In this document: piece by piece, positions 38,734-47,334 of the stretch | Layout of the letters: every line of letters starts with the position of its first letter | Numbering within the stretch: position 1 is the first letter of the stretch | Assembly (NCBI GenBank): GCA_902594745.1 | Contig: CACJNF010000001.1 | Coordinates: 273,571-337,570 of the forward strand | Direction: 5' to 3' | Source: an uncultured Bacteroidota bacterium | GTDB taxonomy: Bacteria > Bacteroidota > Bacteroidia > Flavobacteriales > Flavobacteriaceae | Length of the DNA: 64,000 nucleotides | The notes under the pieces: model-generated | The model's database searches: none | What the model was told of the DNA's origin: nothing | Seen by the model: the letters and a program-made list of their open reading frames with translations, nothing else | Made by a program: the position numbers and the translations under genes

Positions 38734-39431
38734 AACTCTATTAATTTTGGTTTATCAAGTCTATTAATAGAAGATTTGTATTGAGATTTAGAAATTTCTA
38801 CAAATTGTATCTTATCTCCTGGCCTACTAAAACATGGATATTTAGAATTGAGATTAAAAAATTCTATTGGTGAGTTACCAATAATATGCCAACCTCCTGG
38901 GCTTTGCCTAGGGTAAATACATGTTTGATCTAGAGCAAGACCAATTGAGCCTTTTCTGATATTTAATGAAGGTTTTTCTTTTCTTTCACAATGAAGTTTT
39001 TTATCAGTTTTACCCAGATACATAAATCCAGGCAAGAACCCCATTGAAAGGACATCATATGTTTTTGATAAATGAGCTTCAATTATATCTCTTACTGAAA
39101 TGTTGTTTAAATCAGATAGAAGATTAATATCAGTTGCAAATTCCAAATCATAGCAGACAGGTATTTCCCAGACTTTGGTAGTTCTATCATAATTATTAAT
39201 TTTTTCATAATCTATCATTTTTATTTTGTCAACTATTTCATCAATTGAAGTTCTATTTAAATCAATTATTATAAGAATAGATTTTATTGATTGAACACAA
39301 TCTTTAATATCATCTTTACATAAACTCAAAATTTCAGTTTTATATGAGGAAATCAACCTTGTTAAACTTGAATTAAGTTCGTCTTTCCATGAAACTAATA
39401 TTGAGTTTTCATTTAGATTAAAGAATTCCAT
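38730..39431 (-). CDS. pxpB: 5-oxoprolinase subunit B
   Basis: PxpB (KipI/YbgJ, allophanate hydrolase subunit 1 family), 233 residues, the second part of the 5-oxoprolinase complex. Seen: EIPVCYDLEFATDINLL, VLSMGFLPGFMYLGKTD, the Arg-rich RKEKPSLNIRKGSIGLALDQ and IYPRQSPGGWHIIGNSPIEF, all conserved in the family. The N-terminal part has the usual short ferredoxin-like fold with weaker conservation. In Bacillus the homologue also inhibits the KinA kinase, but no such role can be inferred here. It shares one base with pxpA and overlaps pxpC by 4 bp. Confidence 0.93.
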   Translation of the reverse strand: MEFFNLNENSILVSWKDELNSSLTRLISSYKTEILSLCKDDIKDCVQSIKSILIIIDLNRTSIDEIVDKIKMIDYEKINNYDRTTKVWEIPVCYDLEFATDINLLSDLNNISVRDIIEAHLSKTYDVLSMGFLPGFMYLGKTDKKLHCERKEKPSLNIRKGSIGLALDQTCIYPRQSPGGWHIIGNSPIEFFNLNSKYPCFSRPGDKIQFVEISKSQYKSSINRLDKPKLIEL

Positions 39432-40147
39432 TACTTTTTGTTTTTAAAGGCTTTATTAATTTCTTTAAGAATTTCAATAGAATTATCAGTATCAGAATGA
39501 ATACATATTGTATCTGCTTTAATTGATTTGTATACACCATCTATCGACTTAATCTTTTTTGAATCAATAATATTAGCAATTTGGTTTATAACTGATTTAG
39601 GATCATTAATCAAAGCACCTTTTTCATTCCTGGATACCAGAGACAGATTATCATTATAAGCTCTATCACCAAATGCCTCATACATTACTTTAAATCCTTT
39701 TTCTAAAGCAGATTTTTCAATTTCTGAATTATATGGTATATATATATAGCACTCTTCCTTATAGCCAATAATGGTGTCTAAATAAAAATCCGATAAGTCC
39801 TTATCACTAAACATTTCATTATAAAGAGCACCATGAGCTTTAATGTGATGAAGTTTTTTTCCATATGATATAGCAATTGAATTAAGTGTTTCAATCTGAT
39901 CTATTAAACTGTAATAAAGATCTGATCTTGAAATATCAATTTTTTTTCTTCCGAAGCTTTCCTTATCTGGATAAGATGGGTGTGCTCCAATTTCAACATC
40001 ATTTTTTATTGAAATTTCCACACATTCAATCATACTTTGGGAATCTCCTGCATGACCTCCACATGCAATATTACATGAGTTAATAAGAGGCATTATTACA
40101 TGCTCATTATCAAGTCCTTCCCCCAGATCACAATTTATATTTATCAT
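39431..40147 (-). CDS. pxpA: 5-oxoprolinase subunit A (LamB/YcsF family)
   Basis: PxpA, 238 residues, of the LamB/YcsF family, the third piece of the prokaryotic 5-oxoprolinase. N-terminal INCDLGEGL and the SCNIACGGHAGDSQSM segment supply conserved Asp and His residues; GAHPSYPDKESFGRKKIDIS and HHIKAHGALYNEM are also diagnostic, and FEAFGDRAYNDNLSLVSR type signatures are seen near the middle. The gene is sandwiched between the Nramp-like transporter gene and pxpB with 1- to 4-base overlaps, so all four proteins should be made together. Confidence 0.95.
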   Translation of the reverse strand: MININCDLGEGLDNEHVIMPLINSCNIACGGHAGDSQSMIECVEISIKNDVEIGAHPSYPDKESFGRKKIDISRSDLYYSLIDQIETLNSIAISYGKKLHHIKAHGALYNEMFSDKDLSDFYLDTIIGYKEECYIYIPYNSEIEKSALEKGFKVMYEAFGDRAYNDNLSLVSRNEKGALINDPKSVINQIANIIDSKKIKSIDGVYKSIKADTICIHSDTDNSIEILKEINKAFKNKK

Positions 40148-41337
40148 TGGAAAATTAAAATTAGTCCTCTAATTCCTAGAATTATTGTAATCATTATAAT
40201 TATAATTCCAAATATATTTTGATATCTATATCCATACTCTTTTCCAATTATACTATTATTATTTACTAACCATAATAAAATAATTGCAATTATCGGAAGA
40301 AGTAAACTATTAGAGAATTGAGCAAACTTTATTATTTCAATTGGGTTTAACTCAATCAAAGAAATAACTACTCCAAAAATTAAAACAATAATCCATACAA
40401 GTCTAAATTTGAGAGATTTCATTGAATCTTTCCAGCCAAAACAACTTTTTGCTACATATGCTGCTGCAAGAGGAGCTGTAATTGAAGATGTTATACCTGA
40501 TGCAAATAGACCAATTCCAAGAAAATAAATTGCAAATTTTCCATATAATGGCTCCAGACCCCTTGCTAAATCAATTACACTTTTAACATCCTGAGTATTT
40601 ACAGATGCTGCTGTAACAATTATTGAAAGAGAAACAATACCACCTAAAAAAATTGATATAAAACTTTCAATTCTTGCTGTTTTAAGTTTTTTAATTGAAT
40701 CCCATTTTTCAGTTACTAATGATGAATGTAAAAAAATGTTATACGGAACAACAGTTGTTCCAATTAAACCTAATACTATCAAAATACTATTTTCATCAAA
40801 ACTAGGGATAAACATCCCCTCAATTAGAGATTTTAAATTAGGCTTTGTAATTATCGCAGTTATTAAAAAAGAAACACTCATTATTAAAACCAAAAAAATC
40901 AGAGATTTCTCGATTAATTTATAGTTTCCTTGAAACAGAATTACAAATGCCACTATCCCAATGAAGATGGGAATATAGCTAATTGTAGCATTATTAATTA
41001 TTCCTGATATACCTAATGATGCCCCGGTGATATTTCCAGCTTCATAAGCAGCATTTCCAATTAGTATGGATGAGATTATAAGTACTATCAAGAATTTATT
41101 AATATAAATCGACTTTATTGATTTACTTATAACTTCCGCTACATTCATCTTTGTTACTAATCCTACTCTTAGGGACAACTCCTGAAGAAATATGGTTGCA
41201 AAAATTGATAAAACTAATGCCCATATCAAAGAATAGCCATAGGATACACCTGCAATGGTGCAAAGAGTTACAGTTCCAGGTCCAATAAATGCTGCAGCAA
41301 TTAATATTCCTGGCCCTATTTCTCTGATCCATTTCAT
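40144..41337 (-). CDS. Nramp-family transporter with non-canonical substrate site
   Basis: A 397-residue polytopic protein clearly related to Nramp/MntH (GPGILIAAAFIGPG at the start, SLRVGLVTKMNVAEVI, IFLHSSLVTEKW). The metal site is altered. Where metal transporters have DPGN in helix 1, this has G19-P20-G21-T22; where they have MPH in helix 6, it has V197-P198-Y199. The Asp, Asn, Met and His that handle Mn2+/Fe2+ are therefore absent. It is first in the pxp operon, like B. subtilis ycsG beside ycsF and kipI. I infer a cargo other than transition metals, perhaps 5-oxoproline or a related acid. Confidence 0.8.
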   Translation of the reverse strand: MKWIREIGPGILIAAAFIGPGTVTLCTIAGVSYGYSLIWALVLSIFATIFLQELSLRVGLVTKMNVAEVISKSIKSIYINKFLIVLIISSILIGNAAYEAGNITGASLGISGIINNATISYIPIFIGIVAFVILFQGNYKLIEKSLIFLVLIMSVSFLITAIITKPNLKSLIEGMFIPSFDENSILIVLGLIGTTVVPYNIFLHSSLVTEKWDSIKKLKTARIESFISIFLGGIVSLSIIVTAASVNTQDVKSVIDLARGLEPLYGKFAIYFLGIGLFASGITSSITAPLAAAYVAKSCFGWKDSMKSLKFRLVWIIVLIFGVVISLIELNPIEIIKFAQFSNSLLLPIIAIILLWLVNNNSIIGKEYGYRYQNIFGIIIIMITIILGIRGLILIFQ

Positions 41338-43850
41338 TAAGGGATATAGATTCTATCTCCTAAAAATATTGCATTCAAAAAAAGCCTATTAGTTCCATAC
41401 CAAGCTCCTCTAAAATTTGGATTATCTGAAAACATAACTGCAATACCCCTACCTATTTTTGATACAACTAAAGAGACAGATTCACTTAGCATTTGCTTAT
41501 TGGTCTCAGATAGGAAACCATCGATTAGCGAATTATCTGAATACCTTACAACTGATGAATATTCATTTTTGGATGGTTTTAACCAAACTGAGTTATTTTT
41601 ATAAACAGGCAGTGAATTATTTACATATCCAAAAGCTAAAGGATGAGTTAAGTCAATCTGGGTATTGAGTATTACTCCTCCTATTCTTTCTTTACCCCTG
41701 TTTTCTCTTGAATCTCCATATGGCAAATATTCAACAGTATCTGATTCTTCTTTTTTTGCTAATTCTTCGGACACCAGTTTTTTATCAATTAAAAATTTAG
41801 AACCAGAACCAATACTAATAATTGTATTACCCTTTTCAGCCCAAGATTTAATTTTTTTAATTTGACTATCAGAAAGTTTATAATTCCCAGATACTATGAC
41901 CATCACATTGTATTTATCCATTGAAATATTATCAAAATTCCTTAATGGAATTTTAGTAATTGGCATACCAACTCGTTGATCTAATAAATGCCAGACTTCA
42001 CCGGCCTCATAAGATCTTACTCCAGTACCAATCAGCATCATTGCATTTGGTCTGTTTATTGGCAATACATTTCCACTACCAAGATCCACTCCAGATGAAC
42101 TAAGACCACTGTCAACTGAATAAATATCTACATCATATTGATCTTGAATATTTTTCATTTTTTCAAAAAGCGAATTCTCATCTAAAGTCTTTTGAGTTGA
42201 TAATGGTATTACTAAAGAACCACTATTAAAATTTTTAAAACCTTCAGAAGTGTTAATTGAAAATGGCTTAAATGCGGCAGAGATATATACTTTGCTTTTT
42301 AATAGATTATACATTATTGCTGGGATATTATAATCTTGAGAGTCAATTATATAAGCATAACTAGACTGAGAGACTTTGTTGGTTTCAAAAAGCTCATCAA
42401 TATCATTTAATTCTTCTCCACCAAAATTTTTATTTGATGATTTATAGTCAATATCATATATATTAGCCATTGACCAAGCAGATGCGTCATAGAATACACT
42501 ATCTCTATATTTCTCTTGGGTTTCAAAGAAAGTTCTTACCAATCTATAGTTTTTTTGGACTGTAGGTACAAATAATTCATCTTCATTTTTTATAACCTTA
42601 AGATTATGTAGCTTCAATTTATCAACAAATGCTTTAGTTTTATTTTTATCATTTCCTATTTTAAACTGATAACCCTTAATTCTTTTACTTGCTGATTCTG
42701 TAATAGCAGATTTAAAGAACTTATTCTGATACTCTTTGAGAGATTCTTTATTCTCAACTGATGCTTTTACAGTAGTCATTCCAGATATATATTGATTTCT
42801 AATTGTAAAGGGAAAAGTAATTTCTCCAAACTGTGTTTTCTGCTTGTGTCCCCTAGAGCTTGCTTGTTCAAATAGAATTCCAATTCCACCTAGATAATCT
42901 GGATATGATGAGCCATACCCAGGGTAGGTTCTGTCAAATACCTCTCTTGTAAAATATAAAGTTCCAATATCATCTAAAGCTTTAGCATAGTAAGAACCAA
43001 AAAGAAAATTAAAATAATCATAATTTTCTTTTGGTATTACAGGTTCTATAGATCCATTTGGTTTAAACGGAACAAAGAAGTAAGTGCTATTTGATCCCAT
43101 TTCATGAAAATCTGTGGTAACATTAGGCTGCCATTTGTGATACCAATTTAGCTTACCCCTACTTTCCGGATGTATTCCTAGATACCAATCTCTATTTAAA
43201 TCAAACCAATAATGATTAGTTCTTCCTCCAGGCCAGTATTCATTATGCTCTGCATCTTGAGGGTCGTCTACTAGAGGAGATCCTTTATAAGTATTAGCCC
43301 AATGCGTATGTCTATCTCTTCCATCTGGATTAATTGTTGGATCTAACAAAATAATTGATTCATTTAAATATTTGTTAATCTCTTCTGATTGAGAACTTAC
43401 TAAAGTATATGCAGTTAAAAGTGCCGCCTCTGAACTCGATGGTTCATTACCGTGCACATTGTAACCTAAGTTAATTATAACAGGGAATTCTTTAGGTTTA
43501 TTATTAGAGTTATAATCAGGGTGTTCTGGATCTAGATAAGAAATATGAGAATCTCTTATTTTTTCTAAATCATCAATCTTTTCAGGAGAGCTTATAGCTA
43601 AAACTAAAAGTTTCCTTTTTTCATATGTCTTTCCATAGTAAAAAATCTCAGCTTTATCAGAGCTATCAGATAAATATTCCATGTAGGAGACTATAAGATC
43701 ATGTCTTGTATGCATCTCACCAATTGGATAACCTAGGAACTCCTCAGGCGATAAGATATCACTATCAAAAGGAGCATATTTTGAATAATAGTAGTCCTGA
43801 GAGAATAGACTCCCAATAAAAAGTAGATTTATTAATATTAGTTTTTTCAT
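41337..43850 (-). CDS. Exported M14 family zinc carboxypeptidase-like protein
   Basis: An 837-residue secreted protein. A signal peptide (LILINLLFIGSLFSQ) precedes an M14 peptidase domain (about 30-400): the zinc ligands are in YNVHGNEPSSSEAALL (HxxE) and the later His in VTTDFHEMGSNSTYF; TINPDGRDRHTHW is the usual substrate-binding segment. A catalytic Glu candidate is in GILFEQASSRG. The C-terminal half (about 430-837) resembles a glutamine-amidotransferase-like fold. ATG 43850 is preferred to TTG 43859. Probable role: peptide trimming in the envelope or outside. It overlaps the Nramp gene at one base and follows the amidohydrolase gene. Confidence 0.82.
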   Translation of the reverse strand: MKKLILINLLFIGSLFSQDYYYSKYAPFDSDILSPEEFLGYPIGEMHTRHDLIVSYMEYLSDSSDKAEIFYYGKTYEKRKLLVLAISSPEKIDDLEKIRDSHISYLDPEHPDYNSNNKPKEFPVIINLGYNVHGNEPSSSEAALLTAYTLVSSQSEEINKYLNESIILLDPTINPDGRDRHTHWANTYKGSPLVDDPQDAEHNEYWPGGRTNHYWFDLNRDWYLGIHPESRGKLNWYHKWQPNVTTDFHEMGSNSTYFFVPFKPNGSIEPVIPKENYDYFNFLFGSYYAKALDDIGTLYFTREVFDRTYPGYGSSYPDYLGGIGILFEQASSRGHKQKTQFGEITFPFTIRNQYISGMTTVKASVENKESLKEYQNKFFKSAITESASKRIKGYQFKIGNDKNKTKAFVDKLKLHNLKVIKNEDELFVPTVQKNYRLVRTFFETQEKYRDSVFYDASAWSMANIYDIDYKSSNKNFGGEELNDIDELFETNKVSQSSYAYIIDSQDYNIPAIMYNLLKSKVYISAAFKPFSINTSEGFKNFNSGSLVIPLSTQKTLDENSLFEKMKNIQDQYDVDIYSVDSGLSSSGVDLGSGNVLPINRPNAMMLIGTGVRSYEAGEVWHLLDQRVGMPITKIPLRNFDNISMDKYNVMVIVSGNYKLSDSQIKKIKSWAEKGNTIISIGSGSKFLIDKKLVSEELAKKEESDTVEYLPYGDSRENRGKERIGGVILNTQIDLTHPLAFGYVNNSLPVYKNNSVWLKPSKNEYSSVVRYSDNSLIDGFLSETNKQMLSESVSLVVSKIGRGIAVMFSDNPNFRGAWYGTNRLFLNAIFLGDRIYIP

Positions 43851-43855
43851 AAGTA

Positions 43856-46800
43856 TCAATTTTTAATACCTGGAAGAGAGACAGGCCCTTCCTCTTGCCA
43901 AGTGAAATTTGTTGATTTTTTATTTAATGGATATATCTGATCAAGATTATCACCATTATATAATCTTCCATTCTTCATTACCATATTTACTGAGTTAGTA
44001 TTTCTTATGTTAGTTAGAGGGTCTTCGTCAAGAATAACAAGGTCTGCTAACTTTCCTTTTTCTATTGAACCAAGTTCTTTATCTAAGCCTATAGCATACG
44101 CACCCTGAATAGTTGCAACTTTTAACATATCATGGTTTGATATACCACCTGCAGCCATACTCCATAGTTCCCAATGATAACCCACACCTTCAAATTGTCC
44201 GTGAGATCCAACTCCTGCTATACCACCTTTTTCTACAAGATCTTTGACAAAAACACTGAATTCTTCAAATGCATACTCATCCTCATGGAACCAACCCGAT
44301 TTAATTCTTCTTTTTGAATCTAATTCATCTTTAGGGGTATAAAATTTTACCTTATCATCATTGTGGATATCCTCTGTTGCAAAATAATAATTTTCAGCCC
44401 AAGGGCCTCCATATGTAACTAATAATGTTGGAGTATAAGCTTTCTTTGTATATGCTGTTAAGTCTATTATATCCTTAAATACAGGATAAATAGGATGATT
44501 GTGTTCTTGACCTGGATATCCATCAATTGTTTCAGTTAGATTTAATCTTAAATTAAGACTTCCTTCAGTAGTAGGCATAATCTCCTGTTCTTTAGCAGCC
44601 ATTAGGATCCACTGTCTTTGTTGTCTATTTCCAGCAACATACATCTTTATCGTTTTTGTATTATAGTATTTCGAGTATTGCTTAAGTATGTCTCGAGCAT
44701 CATCCAAACTTTTAACGTTATATCCCCAATACCCCACTCCAGGACCAGTTGAATAAACTCTTGGACCAAGAATTTTCCCGGCATCAACCATATCTGCATA
44801 AGTTAATACGTCAGTGTAAGCAGTTTGAGGGTCTCTAGTTGTAGTAACTCCATATGCTAAATTTGCAGCATATGATGCAGGTTGGTATTTGTGTAATACC
44901 CATCTTGGCCACATATGAGCGTGTGTATCAACAAAACCTGGTAAAATAATTTTACCACCCATATCCATTTTAATAGTGTTTAATTTAACAGATTTAATTT
45001 CGTTCTCACTTACTTCAACAATTCTATTATTTTCAATATATATATTCCCACTACTTATAATTTCGTTACCATTCATTGTAATTATCTTAGCATTAGTCAG
45101 AAGAATAGAACTCTTTGGAATATCTCTATTAACAAAAACCTTAATTTCAGTCTCTTTAGCCATAAACTCTTCCTCTTCTTCCTCTTCTTCCTCTTTCTCT
45201 TCTTCCTCTTTCTCTTCTTCCTCTTTCTCTTCTTCCTCTTTCTCTTGTTCCTCTTTCTCTTGTTCCTCTTTCTCTTCTTCCTCCTTCTCTTTTAATTTGT
45301 CAAACTCTTCTGCACTTTCAAGATTGTATTCAAAAAAGGATTTTCCTAAAGACCAATAGATTGAATTTGAGTCAGCATCCCATGAGGGGAATTCTCCACC
45401 AATTTTTGTCAACTTTCTTGCTGGAAACGATGAAGACTTTGGATTTGAAAGAGAAATTTTAAAAGACTTAAGGCCAGAATATGGTATAGTAAAACTGTAA
45501 ATATTATTAGAAATTTTTGCCAAACCACTTTTACCATCAGGAGATATTAAAACTAAACTTGCATTAGAAGGATTTGTTTTATCACCTGCACCATATGGAG
45601 TTGTTCCAGTTACTTTTACAATATTTTTTTCATCTGTTCCATCCCATTTAATTGAAACTAAACCTTTCGAACTATTAAAAAGATAGATTCTATCAACTCC
45701 TTTAACAAAGTGAGGATATGATCGGCCCTTAGATTCAGCTATATAGTTTAGCTTACCTCCATTTGAAGAGATCCACATAATTCTTTCATTTGATTTAAAG
45801 GCAGAAGGTCCATAACTCTCTTTATAATTCCTCTCATTTCCCATTGTAAAGACAATTCTATCTCCATTAGGACTCCAAACTGGGTTCATATATACTCCAG
45901 TTAATCTTATATCATTGGATTTTGTCAATAGGATTGGCTTCCTCTTTCCATCTGATCTGACCTTGAAAATAGCTCCCCCACTCTTATCACTCCATGTAAC
46001 AAATACTATTTCTTTTCCATCAGGACTCCATGCTGGCATAGCTTCTGTCATTTCATCCTCAAAATCACTTAATCTTCTCATATCACCACTATCCCTATCC
46101 ATTATGTAGAGTTTATTTAATGCAGTAAAAGCAACCTTATCTTTTTGTGGAGAAACTGATGCATTCCTTATTTGATTTAAAACCATTTGTTTGTTATCAG
46201 AAATTTCATAATCAAATTTTAACTCCGGACCAATTGCAATTTTTTCATCAATTTCAAAGGGAATTTCATATGAGATTCCTGCATCAATATCTATTTTATT
46301 TATTTTCCCACCATACGATAATAATAAGTATTTACTGTCTGGGGTAAATGTCATATTAGGCAAAACTCCCATAGTAGCCTGTGATTCTTGGTCATCCTTT
46401 TGAATTGGAAATGCAAGCCACCTTTCATTTCCAGTAGTAAGGTCCCTAATTCTTAAAGCGGTTTTATCTTCATATCTTGTTCCATAAACTAAACTTTTAC
46501 CATCAGGAGAAAGTGTTGGAGTAAAAGCCGACCCAAACCTTGATGTTTCCCTTTTTATATCACCCGTTTCCCTATCATATGTAGAAATTTGATATTGTGG
46601 AAGACCAGCGTTGTATTGCCATGAGTTGGTTCTGTTAGCGTACCATATGTATCTATCATCATGACTTACTTCTGGTTGGACTATTTTCAATGAGGAGGGC
46701 TCACCTATTAGCTTCACTCCACTTCCTCCATCTTTATGATACATATGAAGTTTTAAATTTCTTCTTCCTTTGGCAATTATTAAATAATCCCCATCTTTTG

Positions 46801-47236
46801 TCCAATCAGCAAATGCAGTAGCACTATTTTTCTCTTTTGTTATTTGAGTTGAATCATTTGTCTCTAAATCTCTTATCCAAATATTATTTGATCCACTTTT
46901 ATCACTAACATATGCTATTGATTTACCGTCAGGAGAAAATTTAGGATGAGAGTCAAATGCCATACCTTTTGTAATTCTCTTAGCTTTTCCACCCGAAATA
47001 GGCATTGAATAGATATCTCCTAACAAATCAAAAACAATTATCTCTCCATCTGGACTAACATCTAACGACATCCATGAACCTTCATTAGTTTTCAGTTCAA
47101 AAAATCTTTCAGGTTTTATTGGTAAATTTTTATTTGTTTTTTCGTCTTTTTCTTTATCATCTTTCTTTTCCTCTTGTGCAATTGTAAAGCTTGAGATAAA
47201 TACTAAAGCTAATGTTAAGTATAGAGATTTTTTCAT
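43856..47236 (-). CDS. Exported TolB-like beta-propeller plus amidohydrolase
   Basis: An 1126-residue secreted two-domain protein. After a signal peptide (LYLTLALVFISSFTIA) and a Lys/Glu/Asp tract comes a WD40-like/TolB propeller (about 40-640) with repeated FSPDGKSIAYVSDKSGSN-type blades. Then a pure Glu/Lys/Gln linker (about 650-690) encoded by 15-bp tandem repeats, then an amidohydrolase domain (about 700-1126): the metal motif GFVDTHAHMW, GVTTTRDPQTAY, GVGSHGQFEGVGYHWE and the C-terminal GSIEKGKLADLVILDEDPL. Hydrolysis of a cyclic amide, dipeptide or similar bond is expected; substrate unknown. It heads the run of M14 peptidase, Nramp and pxp genes. Confidence 0.85.
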   Translation of the reverse strand: MKKSLYLTLALVFISSFTIAQEEKKDDKEKDEKTNKNLPIKPERFFELKTNEGSWMSLDVSPDGEIIVFDLLGDIYSMPISGGKAKRITKGMAFDSHPKFSPDGKSIAYVSDKSGSNNIWIRDLETNDSTQITKEKNSATAFADWTKDGDYLIIAKGRRNLKLHMYHKDGGSGVKLIGEPSSLKIVQPEVSHDDRYIWYANRTNSWQYNAGLPQYQISTYDRETGDIKRETSRFGSAFTPTLSPDGKSLVYGTRYEDKTALRIRDLTTGNERWLAFPIQKDDQESQATMGVLPNMTFTPDSKYLLLSYGGKINKIDIDAGISYEIPFEIDEKIAIGPELKFDYEISDNKQMVLNQIRNASVSPQKDKVAFTALNKLYIMDRDSGDMRRLSDFEDEMTEAMPAWSPDGKEIVFVTWSDKSGGAIFKVRSDGKRKPILLTKSNDIRLTGVYMNPVWSPNGDRIVFTMGNERNYKESYGPSAFKSNERIMWISSNGGKLNYIAESKGRSYPHFVKGVDRIYLFNSSKGLVSIKWDGTDEKNIVKVTGTTPYGAGDKTNPSNASLVLISPDGKSGLAKISNNIYSFTIPYSGLKSFKISLSNPKSSSFPARKLTKIGGEFPSWDADSNSIYWSLGKSFFEYNLESAEEFDKLKEKEEEEKEEQEKEEQEKEEEEKEEEEKEEEEKEEEEEEEEEFMAKETEIKVFVNRDIPKSSILLTNAKIITMNGNEIISSGNIYIENNRIVEVSENEIKSVKLNTIKMDMGGKIILPGFVDTHAHMWPRWVLHKYQPASYAANLAYGVTTTRDPQTAYTDVLTYADMVDAGKILGPRVYSTGPGVGYWGYNVKSLDDARDILKQYSKYYNTKTIKMYVAGNRQQRQWILMAAKEQEIMPTTEGSLNLRLNLTETIDGYPGQEHNHPIYPVFKDIIDLTAYTKKAYTPTLLVTYGGPWAENYYFATEDIHNDDKVKFYTPKDELDSKRRIKSGWFHEDEYAFEEFSVFVKDLVEKGGIAGVGSHGQFEGVGYHWELWSMAAGGISNHDMLKVATIQGAYAIGLDKELGSIEKGKLADLVILDEDPLTNIRNTNSVNMVMKNGRLYNGDNLDQIYPLNKKSTNFTWQEEGPVSLPGIKN
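45167..45291. repeat. 15-bp tandem repeat coding the EKEEE linker
   Basis: About eight imperfect copies of a 15-bp unit (plus-strand tcttcttcctctttc) inside the amidohydrolase gene. It codes for EKEEE/EKEEQ repeats on the minus strand, and the copies differ mainly at the Glu/Gln codon (cttctt versus cttgtt). The opposite strand also reads as a serine-rich frame, which I treat as a shadow. Confidence 0.85.
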
Positions 47237-47282
47237 TTGTATTGTTTTATATAAATATATTGATTTTGAATTCTTTTAACAC

Positions 47283-47310
47283 TTGTAATATAAGTATTTA
47301 GTTATATTTG
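47283..47310 (+). promoter_or_regulatory. Candidate promoter of the M1 peptidase gene
   Basis: TTG (47283-47285), a 17-bp spacer and TATATTTG (47303-47310) match TTG/TAnnTTTG with a spacing in the known range. Transcription would start near 47317, about 18 bases before the ATG. Confidence 0.5.
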
Positions 47311-47334
47311 GTCCAACTAATTTAGATAATATAT

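Noticed and set aside
44976..45359. Serine-rich ORF on the plus strand across the Glu/Lys repeat
   Set aside because: It is the complement of the 15-bp repeat coding EKEEE; the minus-strand gene is a complete secreted hydrolase, so the polyserine frame is a shadow.
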